Origin: Aquihabitans sp.
Lineage (GTDB): Bacteria; Actinomycetota; Acidimicrobiia; Acidimicrobiales; Iamiaceae
Reading direction: 5' to 3'
NCBI GenBank assembly: GCA_025353965.1
Contig: JANXNS010000168.1
Coordinates: 1-46,148 of the forward strand
Length of the DNA: 46,148 bases
Shown in pieces: positions 37,035 to 46,148 of the stretch (position 1 is its first letter; every line of letters begins with the position of its first letter). Made by a program: the position numbers and the translations under genes. The notes beneath the pieces were generated by a model. It made no database searches and had not been told where the DNA came from. It was given only the letters and a program-made list of their open reading frames with translations.

Positions 37035-37238
37035 ATGGCCATGACCTTGAGGCTCAACGACCAGGAACAGCAGGCGTTGAAGGACCGCGCGGCGGCAGAA
37101 GGCATCTCCATGCAGGATGTTGCTCGGCGGGCGATCCGTGACTACGTGGCGCGCAGCGAGCACCGCACCCGTGTCTCCGCAGCAGCCGAGCTGATCACGG
37201 ATGTGCACGCCGACGCCCTCGACCGCCTCGGCAGGTGA
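37035..37238 (+). CDS. Ribbon-helix-helix antitoxin
   Basis: MAMTLRLNDQEQQALKDRAAAEGISMQDVARRAIRDYVARSEHRTRV; 4-nt overlap with the Doc-like gene. Confidence 0.85.
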   Translation: MAMTLRLNDQEQQALKDRAAAEGISMQDVARRAIRDYVARSEHRTRVSAAAELITDVHADALDRLGR

Positions 37239-37627
37239 GCGACCCGGTCGAGTTCCTCGACCTCGACGATGTCATCGAGCTCGCACGCCGCCTGCTCGGC
37301 GACCCACCCCCGATACGCGACGCCGGACTACTCGGTTCTGCCATCGCTCGCCCGCAAACCAGCGTGGGCGGCGAAGATGCATACCCCACCCTCTGGCTCA
37401 AGGCCGCGGCCTTGCTGCAGTCCATCGCAAGCAACCATGCGCTGGTCGATGGCAACAAGCGCCTGGGTTGGCTCGCGACCGCAGTCTTCTTGGAGATCAA
37501 CGGGGCAAGCGTCGCCCATGCCGACAACGACAGCGTGCACGACCTCGTCCTCGCGATCGCGTCGACCAGTTCCAGCGTCGACCAAATTGCCACCCAGCTC
37601 GGACGCCTCCGAGACACCGAGAGCTGA
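37235..37627 (+). CDS. Doc/Fic-family toxin
   Basis: 130 aa, IASNHALVDGNKRLGWLATAVFLEING (Fic/Doc active-site motif). Confidence 0.88.
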   Translation: MSDPVEFLDLDDVIELARRLLGDPPPIRDAGLLGSAIARPQTSVGGEDAYPTLWLKAAALLQSIASNHALVDGNKRLGWLATAVFLEINGASVAHADNDSVHDLVLAIASTSSSVDQIATQLGRLRDTES

Positions 37628-37679
37628 CCAGGTCGCTGCAGCTAGCAGTTGCCGCAGCGTCACTGCGCTCCTCACCGAC

Positions 37680-38564
37680 CTAGGCAGGTGAGGTCGCGCG
37701 CTTCTCGCGGGCCGCGGGCATCCAGTCGGGGCCGGCGGTGGCATCGATGCGGTCCAGGAGGCGCTGCCCCACCGGCTCGATGAGCTCGGCATAGCGAGTG
37801 GTGGCATCGGCGCCGAGGTGGCGCCAGGCCTTCTCCGTGAGCTGGTTGGTGCGGGCCTCGATGTGCTCCCGCAACGCCAGGCCAGCGGCGCTCACCCGGC
37901 CGTTCGATGCCAGGCCCCGGCCTTCGAGGCCGACGAAGGCCGTGGCGATGGCGGCGTCGTCCGCGCCACGGCTTCGGGGGATCCATTGGCCGGGGTAGTT
38001 GAGATAGGCGTCGTGGAGCAGGCCGGCTTGGGTGCCAGTGAGGTCCTCCGCGGTGAGCACGGCGAAGTGCGTGTCGCCCCGGAACTCCCGGATGCAGTTC
38101 ACCGCCAACCATGCCGATACCAGCGGATCGGTGGGTCGAGCCCACTCGCGGTGGGCGGCGAAGAGCACCCGGCCTGACACCGCCAGGGCATCGGCCGCGT
38201 CCCACAAATCTGGGGCCAGCGAGGCCAACTCGTCGACGATCTCGGGGACATACCTGCGCAGCCCGATGCCGACGGCCTCGTTGCGCGCGTCGACGATGGC
38301 CTCCCACGTGGTGGTGGCCCAGGCCATGCCGAGGCACAACTCGATGAAGCCGGGATGGATCGAATAGAACGCCGCAGCCACCGCCTGGTGCCCGGCCGGG
38401 GCCAGCGGTGCGCTCCGGCTGGCGATGTAGTAGCCGAAGCCGTTCTCGATGCCCAAGGCGCCGTAGCGTTCGATGGCCTCGGGATCCCAGTAGATCCAGC
38501 CGATGAGTCGATGCGAGGCCATGGATGCCCGGGCGCTGAGGGCGACCCAATCGGTGTTCGTCAC
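37680..38564 (-). CDS. SCO6745-like conserved protein
   Basis: GTG start; FGYYIASRSAPLAPAGHQAVAAAFYSIHPGFIELCLGMAW...DAADALAVSGRVLFAAHREWARPTDPLVSAWLAVNCIREFRGDTHFAVLTAEDLTG. Confidence 0.75.
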   Translation of the reverse strand: MTNTDWVALSARASMASHRLIGWIYWDPEAIERYGALGIENGFGYYIASRSAPLAPAGHQAVAAAFYSIHPGFIELCLGMAWATTTWEAIVDARNEAVGIGLRRYVPEIVDELASLAPDLWDAADALAVSGRVLFAAHREWARPTDPLVSAWLAVNCIREFRGDTHFAVLTAEDLTGTQAGLLHDAYLNYPGQWIPRSRGADDAAIATAFVGLEGRGLASNGRVSAAGLALREHIEARTNQLTEKAWRHLGADATTRYAELIEPVGQRLLDRIDATAGPDWMPAAREKRATSPA

Positions 38565-38666
38565 GGTGTACTCCTGGTCGGCCCGGTCTAGGGGGCATCG
38601 CTTGACGGCCGGTCTATCATCTGTCACAAGTAGTGCCAATAGTGTGCGCCACCCTCGGAGGCCCCG

Positions 38667-39245
38667 ATGGACATGACCCCATGCGAACTACTCGTCGACT
38701 CGCTCCAGCGGCGCATGGCCACCATGCACTCGCTGTACTACCAAGCCGTCGGCTCCATGGGCCCCGAGCACGTCAACCACTTCGAGCGCGAGGGGGTGCT
38801 TCCTATCGCCTTCTCGTTGTTCCACTACACGAACATGCAAGACGCCTCGTTCATGATGATCACCGGCATTGCGCCGATCTGGAACGAGGCGTGGCAGGAC
38901 CGAGTGCAGATGGCCATCGACGACCACGGCAAGCACCGCACGGTCGACGACATGATCCACCAGCGCATCGGCGACTACGAGGCGTTCTGCCAGTACCAAC
39001 GCACCGTGTTCGATCGGACCGAGGCCTATCTGGCCGACATGGCCCCGGCCGACCTGACCCGCGTGCTGATCGCCCCGCCGTATCCCCCGATGGTCGCCAG
39101 CACCTACAGCGCCCGATGCGCCGGACCCGAGGGCATCACCGTGCTCGACGGCTTCGAGTGCTGGCTGTACCAACACGGTTTACGTCACATGGGCGAGATC
39201 GAACTCGCCCGAGGGCTCGTTGGCCTAGGCGGCATGACGTCATGA
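38667..39245 (+). CDS. DinB-superfamily-like protein
   Basis: 192 aa helical protein, PIAFSLFHYTNMQDASFMMITG...YQHGLRHMGEIELARGLVGLGG. Confidence 0.7.
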   Translation: MDMTPCELLVDSLQRRMATMHSLYYQAVGSMGPEHVNHFEREGVLPIAFSLFHYTNMQDASFMMITGIAPIWNEAWQDRVQMAIDDHGKHRTVDDMIHQRIGDYEAFCQYQRTVFDRTEAYLADMAPADLTRVLIAPPYPPMVASTYSARCAGPEGITVLDGFECWLYQHGLRHMGEIELARGLVGLGGMTS

Positions 39246-39967
39246 GCACCATCGGCAGGCGCGACCGCGGCTTCGGCACCGTCGACACGGAGTACGCGAT
39301 GGTGCTCTCCACCCTCCCAGCCGAGGACGACGGTCCTGTGTGGATGGTCAACCTCATGAAGTACCGGGACCGGGCCGAGTACACCGATGGCCGCAAGACC
39401 ACGCTGTCGGGCCGAGAAGCCGACGACGTCTATGCGCCGGTCGAGATCCTGGCCGACCTCGGCGCCGAGGTCGCTTTCTTCGGCGACGTCACCGAGCACC
39501 TCGCGTGCGACGAACACACGTGGGACCGGGTCGGCGTGGTGATGTACCCGACCCGGCGATCGTTCATCGACATGCAGGCCCGGCCAGACTTCGCCGAGAA
39601 GTACGCCCACAAGGAAGCGGGCATGGCCGAGACGATCATCGTCGGCACCCAGCCGGTGGCCGCGCCCACCAGCACCGAGGCCCCGGCGGACGATCCGATC
39701 ATTGTCGTCGATGTCATCACCTTCGCCGAAGGAGCCGACCGGGCCGTGCTCGTGCCCCAGGGCGCGCACGTTGCCGGGTGGTTCGACGCCGAGGGCACGA
39801 TCATCGGCGACGGCCGCTCCTGGGACCAGGTCCGCTACCACGTGTACCCGAACCGGGAATCGATCCCTGTCATGGTCGAGGACCCGGCGGTCGCCGATCG
39901 GTACTCGATGATCGTTCGCCCACTGATCAACCGAATCGCCGAGTACCGGCCCGACGAGGCCAACTAG
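39242..39967 (+). CDS. Tandem dimeric alpha-beta barrel (DUF1330-like) protein
   Basis: VWMVNLMKYRDRAEY...WDRVGVVMYPTRRSFIDMQARPDFAEKYAHKEAGMAETIIVG, second half WDQVRYHVYPNRESIPVMVEDPAVADRYS; ATGA overlap with upstream gene. Confidence 0.75.
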   Translation: MSTIGRRDRGFGTVDTEYAMVLSTLPAEDDGPVWMVNLMKYRDRAEYTDGRKTTLSGREADDVYAPVEILADLGAEVAFFGDVTEHLACDEHTWDRVGVVMYPTRRSFIDMQARPDFAEKYAHKEAGMAETIIVGTQPVAAPTSTEAPADDPIIVVDVITFAEGADRAVLVPQGAHVAGWFDAEGTIIGDGRSWDQVRYHVYPNRESIPVMVEDPAVADRYSMIVRPLINRIAEYRPDEAN

Positions 39968-40215
39968 GAACAGCATCATGGCCATTGGACCAGGTCCTCG
40001 TAGCTGCGGACCTCGGAAGCGACGCGCCCACCATCGCCACCGGCGCGAGGTCCGGCAACAACTCCTCGATCACCATCTTCCAGGCGCCCAAGGTGCAGCT
40101 GATCCACCGGGCGGAGTTGTCCCCTGCATGGGGTTCCCCTCCAACGAGTCATTTCTACAGGCCAGGCCGCATCTGTGACCCATGGCGTGGCGGCCCGTGG
40201 CTAGGTTCGTCGCTC

Positions 40216-41082
40216 ATGGCCAACGAACGCATGCGACAGGTCTGGAAGCTGGGGGCCGACGGGTGGGTGGCGCACCGCGACCTTTTCGAGGCCGAACTCG
40301 GGGGCTTCACCGACGTCGTACTGGACGCCGTGAAGCCGGGTCCCGATGACCGCGTGCTCGACGTTGGCTGCGGTACCGGCGCCTTGGTCGAACGCGCGAC
40401 GGAGCATGGAGCAGCCGGCGTCGGGGTCGACATCTCGCCGGGGATGATCGAGGCGGCCGCCGCCCTGGTACCGGCCGCGTCCTTTGTAGTCGCCGATGCC
40501 CAAACCGACGACCTCACACCACTCGGACCGTTCACGGCCATCGTCTCGCGCTTCGGCGTGATGTTTTTCGACGACCCGGTGGCGGCGTTCACCAACATCC
40601 GCAGAGCCGCGTCGCCCGAAGCCGCTCTGGCATTCGTGTGCTGGCGCGGGATAGATGAGAACCCGATGTTCACGCTCGGGACGAATGTATTGCTCGACCG
40701 ACTGGACCCAAAGCCTGAACCACCGGCCCCGGACGCACCCGGTCCGGCCGCGTTTGCTGATCCTGTCCGGGTGAAATCCATCCTCGAGATGTCCGGATGG
40801 TCCGAGGTCAACGTCACCGGGGTTGACGTGGTGTGCGACTACGGCCTCACCGGCAGCGATGGGGTCGAAGAACGCCTAACAATGATCCTCAACACCATGG
40901 GCGGCCGGATTGCTCGAGAACAGCTCGAACCTCAACTCGGGCCGGAAGGCTGGCTTGCTCTGCTTAACGATGTTCGGGCCGAACTGCGCAGCAACCTGGT
41001 TGACGGCCACGTGAAGTTCACTGGCGCCACCTGGCTGGTTACCGCCCGGAACCCCGCCGACCAAGGAAACGACGTCAGATAG
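40216..41082 (+). CDS. Class I SAM-dependent methyltransferase
   Basis: VLDVGCGTGALVERATEHGAAGVGVDISPGMIEAA. Confidence 0.85.
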   Translation: MANERMRQVWKLGADGWVAHRDLFEAELGGFTDVVLDAVKPGPDDRVLDVGCGTGALVERATEHGAAGVGVDISPGMIEAAAALVPAASFVVADAQTDDLTPLGPFTAIVSRFGVMFFDDPVAAFTNIRRAASPEAALAFVCWRGIDENPMFTLGTNVLLDRLDPKPEPPAPDAPGPAAFADPVRVKSILEMSGWSEVNVTGVDVVCDYGLTGSDGVEERLTMILNTMGGRIAREQLEPQLGPEGWLALLNDVRAELRSNLVDGHVKFTGATWLVTARNPADQGNDVR

Positions 41083-41101
41083 TCTCCCCTGTTCCGAAAT
41101 A

Positions 41102-42433
41102 GTGTCGTGCGATTCGATAGGCCGGTGTCACGTTGTGAGCAGCCATGACCGGGTCATCGAGCGCCCAGACGACGATCGGCGGAGCCTGGCCCGTTGGGAT
41201 CGACGCCGCTTCGATGCTTCGAAGGTTGCCTGTATTGGCGACTCAATCACCAGCGCTGGCGCTGGTCACCCCAGCCTCAACCGGGGAATCATCGGTTGGG
41301 CCGACCAGCTCGCCGCCGTGCTGGCCGGCGGCCAGGAACTTGATGGTGGGTTTCGAGGCTTGTGGCAGGAGGAGTGGACGCAATCGGGCACGTGGAATGG
41401 CGTAACGCGGGCCGACCCCTATGACGTTGCCCCGTTTGAACAAGCGCTATTCAGTTCGGCCACCGCCATCGATCGGCTGACCTGGAACAAACCGGCCGCA
41501 ACGACGGTGGCGAGCTTTGATCTCTATTGGTTTCACATGCCGGGCACGGGCGACTGGCAATTTCGCATCGATGACGGGCGTTGGCAGCGAAGTGGCGCGC
41601 CCATCTCCCCTGCCGACAATGCCTTGCACAAGATCTCGGTTCAACAGCCGATCGCTCGGACACTCGATGTCCGAGGTTTCGACGGCGTCGCGCCCTGCAT
41701 CGCCCCAATAGCGGGGATCAGTACCACTGCCGGGGCCTCCCCAGCTGAGCGCGCCGTAGTCCACAAACTGGCAAAATCTGGCGACTTACTTAATCGGTTC
41801 TCTCGAGAATCAAAGGGAGACCCGCTCGCCCTGCTCGATTTCCTACAACCCGATCTTGTGACCATTCTTTTCTCCAACGACACCGTGCACCAGCGGCCCG
41901 AGTTGTTTGGTGACCCGCTCCGTCGCCTGATCGAGCGGGTTGCGCCCTACGCCGACGTCCTGGTCATGGCCCCATTCGAGCAGGCCACCCAACGAAGCAC
42001 CGCCGATGGCACCACCATCCGCGGGTCCAATGTCCTCCGATCGCCATCGGCATCGTTCGACAAGACCGACGTCTGGCGACGACTCGCAGCACCGGGTATC
42101 ACTCATCGCACCGTCGTGGCCGCGGTGACCTCGCCTGAATCCGTGCTGATGTCGAAACCGGCAACCGAAACCGGCGAACACCTTGAACTTAAAATCGGAT
42201 CGCCCCGAACGCCAGAACTGCAAGCGGCCTATCGGTCAGTGGCCAGGGAAGTGGCAGCTTCCACCGGTACCTCCTTCCTCGATCTGTACGAGGTTTGGAC
42301 CGACCTTGCCGGCGCAGGCTGGCAAGCGGCCTACGACCACGGCCTGATGGCCGACACCCTCCACCCGTCCCAACTCGGCCACGACGAAATCGCGCGACGA
42401 GTGTTGTCACGCCTCGGACTTTTGTCGAACTAG
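41102..42433 (+). CDS. SGNH/GDSL-like hydrolase
   Basis: VACIGDSITSAGAGHPSLNRGIIGWADQL (GDS block) and DTLHPSQLGHDEIARRVL (DxxH block); true start may be downstream. Confidence 0.75.
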   Translation: MSCDSIGRCHVVSSHDRVIERPDDDRRSLARWDRRRFDASKVACIGDSITSAGAGHPSLNRGIIGWADQLAAVLAGGQELDGGFRGLWQEEWTQSGTWNGVTRADPYDVAPFEQALFSSATAIDRLTWNKPAATTVASFDLYWFHMPGTGDWQFRIDDGRWQRSGAPISPADNALHKISVQQPIARTLDVRGFDGVAPCIAPIAGISTTAGASPAERAVVHKLAKSGDLLNRFSRESKGDPLALLDFLQPDLVTILFSNDTVHQRPELFGDPLRRLIERVAPYADVLVMAPFEQATQRSTADGTTIRGSNVLRSPSASFDKTDVWRRLAAPGITHRTVVAAVTSPESVLMSKPATETGEHLELKIGSPRTPELQAAYRSVAREVAASTGTSFLDLYEVWTDLAGAGWQAAYDHGLMADTLHPSQLGHDEIARRVLSRLGLLSN

Positions 42434-42452
42434 CCCGTGCTAGCTTCCCCCG

Positions 42453-43370
42453 ATGTCGAAGAAGGCCAGTTCTCCGCGCCAGAAGAAACGCAATGAGCGC
42501 TACATCAAGCGCATGATCTGGTTCGGGCGCCAATACGAGCGCCTGTCCTTCCCCGTCACCGTCTTCATCTTGTTCTCAAACCGACGGTTCAACCCGCAAT
42601 ACGCCATGACGCCCTGGCGGCGGCTCCGGCTTGGCATGCGGATTTATCGCAACACGCGCAATGTGCAAACCGGCATTGCCTACAAGGCCCACCTGGCCAT
42701 GGCCGTGAAGCTCCTGGAAATCCCGCCAGCAATCAAGGGCGCCGTGGTGGAATGTGGTTGCTGGAAGGGCGGCACCACCACGAACCTGAGCATCATCTGC
42801 AACATCGTCGGCCGAGATCTCATTGTCTACGACTCGTTCGAAGGCCTGCCGAAGCCCGAGGAGAACGACAACATGAAAGCCGAGGTTGCCGGTTATTTCC
42901 GAGGTGACCTTGAGGTCGTTCAGGAAAACGTTCGCAAGCATGGCGAGATCGAAGGCGTTCAGTTCCGCAAGGGCTGGTTCAAAGACACGCTTCCAAGCCA
43001 CACCGAACCAATTGCGTTCGCCTTCATCGACGTGGACCTGAAATCCAGCATGCACGACTGCCTGGTGAACCTGTGGCCCTACTTGAACGACGACGGGTAC
43101 CTGTTCTTCGACGAGTACACGCAGCTTTACAACTGCTCAATTTTCTGGTCCGAGCGCTTCTGGCGGGACTACCTCGACACCACGCCGCCCGGCCTCATGG
43201 GTACCGGTACCGGTATCGGCGTCGGGCAGTACTACCTGGGACCGTGGCGTGGCCCCATGGCGCCGCCACCCATCCAACGGCCGTCGAGCATCGCCTATAC
43301 CCGCAAAGACTTCAACGGCTACTGGGATTACACACCGCTGGACACACCACTGGACACACCGCAGCCCTAG
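42453..43370 (+). CDS. TylF/MycF-family O-methyltransferase-like protein
   Basis: GAVVECGCWKGGTTTNLSIICNIVGRDLIVYDSFEGLPKPEEND...FRKGWFKDTLP...FAFIDVDLKSSMHDCLVNLWPYLNDDGYLFFDEY. Confidence 0.85.
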   Translation: MSKKASSPRQKKRNERYIKRMIWFGRQYERLSFPVTVFILFSNRRFNPQYAMTPWRRLRLGMRIYRNTRNVQTGIAYKAHLAMAVKLLEIPPAIKGAVVECGCWKGGTTTNLSIICNIVGRDLIVYDSFEGLPKPEENDNMKAEVAGYFRGDLEVVQENVRKHGEIEGVQFRKGWFKDTLPSHTEPIAFAFIDVDLKSSMHDCLVNLWPYLNDDGYLFFDEYTQLYNCSIFWSERFWRDYLDTTPPGLMGTGTGIGVGQYYLGPWRGPMAPPPIQRPSSIAYTRKDFNGYWDYTPLDTPLDTPQP

Positions 43371-43384
43371 GGAAACGTGGCCCA

Positions 43385-43696
43385 ATGACGGACACCGCGA
43401 GCACACCATCGATCAGCGAGCGGACGGTGCACCTACGCACGTGTCCACTCTGCGAGGCAATGGGTGGGCTCGAGGTCCATGTTCGCGACCAGACGGCAAG
43501 TTCCTTGCCGTCACCTGGCAAGAAGCCAGTCTCGCTACCGCACGGTTGGGGCCATGACCGCCCCGGGACCAAGCTCTCTGTGCCCAACGAGCATGCCGGC
43601 GTGAACACCAATGTGCTTTCACCGGGAACGTTTGTAGATGTCCTCTCCGGCAATGCCGCCGTGAACGGAATCCCCGTGAACGTTTCGCCCGCCTAG
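43385..43696 (+). pseudogene. Internally deleted molybdopterin oxidoreductase relic (N-terminal Fe-S motif fused to C-terminal tail)
   Basis: 103 aa: ERTVHLRTCPLCEAMGGLEVHVRD followed directly by LPHGWGHDRPGTKLSVPNEHAGVNTNVLSPGTFVDVLSGNAAVNGIPVNVSPA, which resemble the extreme N- and C-termini of a roughly 700-aa Mo-bisMGD oxidoreductase. Confidence 0.75.
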
Positions 43697-43699
43697 CAG

Positions 43700-44434
43700 T
43701 CAGTTCTGGTCAAGGCTCAGTGGGCGTAGACGTTGATCGGTGAGCGGATCGGAGAACCCCGCCGGAATCGGCAACTGGTGGTTGAGCCGGTAGCGGTTCA
43801 AGTCGACCACTTCTCCGCGCTGGTTCCTGACCATGGCCTTGGCCAGGTTACGGGTGGTGGTGTCGTGGCCAAAACGGGCAGCCCAGTCCGCCATATGCAT
43901 CCCGCCGAGATGATGATTGGTTACCAACGCAATCCACAACGCCTCGGCGTCACCGCCTTTTGCAGCCCGAAGCTTGACGACCTGCGCCTCCGTGGCCAGA
44001 CCCTCCATGTCTGCGGGTGCCAGAGCTGGACCCATCCAACCCATGACCGTGTTGCCCGGTGCCGACGGGTGACCAAACCGATCCAGCGTTGCGTTGAACA
44101 GACCCTGTTCATAGCGCTGGTCGATCACGATTTCCTGAGCGTAAGAGCGCAAGTCCGGCCCGATGTCCGCCTTGCCCAGCACGATCAGCGACAACTCGAT
44201 CGCCTGATCATGGTGGTAGGTCATGTCCTGCATGAACCCCACGTCGACCGAGCTGAGCGGGTCCTGCTTGGGCTGACCAATCCCCCAACCAATAGCCCCG
44301 CCGAGAAACCCAACGGCCACGAGCAACGCCACCAACCGCAGGGGGGTGACCGGGCCAAACACGCGACTGAACCAGCCAGGCACGGTGGCGGGTTCTGCGG
44401 TGGAAGGTGAAACGGGATCGATCTCAGACGACAC
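43700..44434 (-). CDS. DUF305-family membrane-anchored protein
   Basis: GTG start at 44434; TM helix; VDVGFMQDMTYHHDQAIELSLIVL...NHHLGGMHMADWAARFG. Confidence 0.88.
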   Translation of the reverse strand: MSSEIDPVSPSTAEPATVPGWFSRVFGPVTPLRLVALLVAVGFLGGAIGWGIGQPKQDPLSSVDVGFMQDMTYHHDQAIELSLIVLGKADIGPDLRSYAQEIVIDQRYEQGLFNATLDRFGHPSAPGNTVMGWMGPALAPADMEGLATEAQVVKLRAAKGGDAEALWIALVTNHHLGGMHMADWAARFGHDTTTRNLAKAMVRNQRGEVVDLNRYRLNHQLPIPAGFSDPLTDQRLRPLSLDQN

Positions 44435-44702
44435 CACGGTTGCTCCTAGGGCTGACGGACCGAGCCATCCTGACACTGCGGTCGCCCCCGCCCACGGCGT
44501 TGTTGAACAATCCCGGACACCCGAGAGGACCCGAACCGTGGCCCGGGCCCTCTCGCTGGTCCGCATGAAACCTGGTGGTGAGCGGCCACCCCGACCTCTC
44601 GGCACCAGGCCGCGCCCCGCAGGGACGGGTGTGGACCACCGGGGAGACGACGTGGGCCTTCAGCTATGACGGAAGAACGAGAAATAGGCCGCGTTGCCTC
44701 TC

Positions 44703-44722
44703 CCTACCTACTGGTAGGTAGG
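44703..44722. promoter_or_regulatory. Perfect palindrome, TetR-type operator candidate
   Basis: CCTACCTAC-TG-GTAGGTAGG, 43 nt upstream of the desaturase start. Confidence 0.7.
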
Positions 44723-44765
44723 CTGTGGAAGTCCACCCCTTCTGCACCTGGAAACTGAGGCCGAG

Positions 44766-45881
44766 TTGAGCACCCACGGGATCGAACGGGCACCTGATGA
44801 ACGGGTGAATTGGAAGACCTCCGCTGGCTTCTTGGCCATTCACGCACTTGTGCTCGGTACGTTCTTCACCGGCATCAGCAAGACCGCGGTGATCCTGTTC
44901 GTGGTCCTGTACTGGTCCCGCATGTTCTTCATCACCGCGGGCTACCACCGATACTTTGCTCACCGCTCCTACAAGCTCGGCCGGGGGATGCAATTTCTCA
45001 TGGCCTTCGGTGGAGCAACCGCAGCACAGAAGGGCCCCCTGTGGTGGGCCAGCCACCACCGCAACCACCACCGCTATAGCGACACCGAGCTGGACCTCCA
45101 CTCCCCGCAGAAGGGGTTCTGGTGGAGCCACGTCGGGTGGTTCCTGTGCGACAAAAACAATGAATGGAACGCAGAAGACATCCGGGACTTCAACAAGTTC
45201 CCCGAGCTTCGCTTCCTCACCAAGCACGACATGATCGGCCCCTGGTCAGTTGGCATCGCCAGCTTCCTCATCGGAGGATGGAGCGGCCTGTTCTTCGGCT
45301 TCTTCGGCTCGACCGTGCTGCTCTGGCACGGCACATTCTTCGTCAACTCCCTGGCCCATGTCATGGGTCGGCGCCGCTATGCCACCACCGACACCAGCCG
45401 GAACTCCGCCATCATTGCCTTCATCACCATGGGCGAGGGTTGGCACAATAACCACCACTACTACCAAGCATCGGCCCGCCAGGGCTTCTTCTGGTGGGAG
45501 TTCGATGTCAGCTACTACATCCTCAAGGGATTGAGCTACGTCGGCCTCGTCAAAGATCTCAAGCAGCCCCCGGCCCGGGTAAAGACCGCAGCCCGGGTCC
45601 GAGATGGCTCCTTCGACATGGGCATGTTCAAGGCCCATTGGGCCAAAGCTGGCGCCGCATTGGCCAACGTCCGAGCCCATGGCGGCCAAACCGCCGGCCT
45701 GAACACCCCGGACCTACTCGAAGCGGACCCCGAACTGGCCACCCGGCGAGAACAGCTAGAAGACCTCATTGCCAGCAACCGGGCTGCACTCCACGATCAC
45801 GTGCAGAACGCGCTAGCCCATGCCGAGGAACTTGGCCGGCTGTCTCGCCGCCAGGAACGCCAGGCCGGCATCACCGACTGA
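44766..45881 (+). CDS. Fatty acid (acyl-CoA delta-9-type) desaturase
   Basis: TTG start; histidine boxes HRYFAHRS, HRNHHRYSD, GEGWHNNHH. Confidence 0.93.
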   Translation: MSTHGIERAPDERVNWKTSAGFLAIHALVLGTFFTGISKTAVILFVVLYWSRMFFITAGYHRYFAHRSYKLGRGMQFLMAFGGATAAQKGPLWWASHHRNHHRYSDTELDLHSPQKGFWWSHVGWFLCDKNNEWNAEDIRDFNKFPELRFLTKHDMIGPWSVGIASFLIGGWSGLFFGFFGSTVLLWHGTFFVNSLAHVMGRRRYATTDTSRNSAIIAFITMGEGWHNNHHYYQASARQGFFWWEFDVSYYILKGLSYVGLVKDLKQPPARVKTAARVRDGSFDMGMFKAHWAKAGAALANVRAHGGQTAGLNTPDLLEADPELATRREQLEDLIASNRAALHDHVQNALAHAEELGRLSRRQERQAGITD

Positions 45882-45902
45882 TCAAGGCCAAGGGCCAAGG
45901 GG

Positions 45903-46148
45903 TCAGTCCAGCCCACGCTCGAGCTTGGTGAGGGCGTCTTCCTCGGTGACGTTGAGGGCGAAGCTGAGTTCCGACACCAAAATGCCCCGGGCCCGATCCA
46001 GCATGGACTTCTCCGCGGTGGAAAGACCCTTGCCCTTCTCGCGCAGCGCCAGGTTCCGAACGACCTCGGCCACCTGATAAACGTCGCCGGACTTCATCTT
46101 TTCCTGGTGATTCTTGAATCGCCGGCTCCAGTTGGCTGGTTCGCGCAC
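45903..46148 (-). CDS. carD: CarD-family transcriptional regulator (C-terminal part; start beyond window)
   Basis: REPANWSRRFKNHQEKMKSGDVYQVAEVVRNLALREKGKGLSTAEKSMLDRARGILVSELSFALNVTEEDA, typical CarD C-terminal domain. Confidence 0.93.
   Translation of the reverse strand: MREPANWSRRFKNHQEKMKSGDVYQVAEVVRNLALREKGKGLSTAEKSMLDRARGILVSELSFALNVTEEDALTKLERGLD

Noticed and set aside
36453-37700. Possible island inserted at the tmRNA 3' end
   Set aside because: Looked for a second copy of ggttcgattccctccagctcc downstream and did not see one in the window, so integration is unsupported
39968-40215. Possible decayed coding remnant between the DUF1330-like and methyltransferase genes
   Set aside because: The translation (VLVAADLGSDAPTIATGARSGNNSSITIFQAPKVQLIHRAELS) matches nothing I recognise; insufficient evidence
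43331-43368. Short tandem repeat encoding DTPLDTPLDTP at the TylF-like C-terminus
   Set aside because: Only two to three short units; probably slippage in a low-complexity tail
1-46148. CRISPR arrays, IS elements, prophage genes
   Set aside because: No regularly spaced repeats, transposase-like or phage structural proteins seen in the translations

Overview
GC-rich actinobacterial chromosomal segment, probably from a deep-branching actinobacterium (taxonomy is inference). Most of it is housekeeping: trigger factor (partial), beta-carbonic anhydrase, rpe, an AddB/AddA-like helicase-nuclease pair, clpP, an Fpg/Nei glycosylase, rdgB, rph, CysM plus a Mec-like JAMM peptidase, smpB, tmRNA, a fatty acid desaturase, CarD (partial) and five tRNAs. 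The accessory content is more interesting. (1) A translationally coupled four-gene operon at 979-4449 encodes MauE-like and MauD-like maturation proteins, an unknown 167-aa protein, and a Tat-exported protein that fuses a Cys-rich methylamine-dehydrogenase-light-chain-like domain to six LGFP repeats. The position of the second TTQ tryptophan appears to be lost. (2) A 1.6-kb, integrase-less mini-island is bounded by a 44-nt repeat of the tRNA-Arg(UCU) 3' end. It carries an HTH plus AbiEii-like nucleotidyltransferase pair behind a perfect palindromic operator. (3) A class I (short variable loop) tRNA carries a UAG (Leu) anticodon. (4) A molybdopterin oxidoreductase is reduced to an in-frame 103-aa relic in which the N-terminal Fe-S motif is fused to the C-terminal tail. 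(5) Other items are tandem M15-type peptidase paralogs sharing an upstream motif, a TetR-like palindrome ahead of the desaturase, a long intergenic hairpin, and VapBC-like and RHH-Doc toxin-antitoxin modules. All family calls come from reading the translations by eye; no database search was run.
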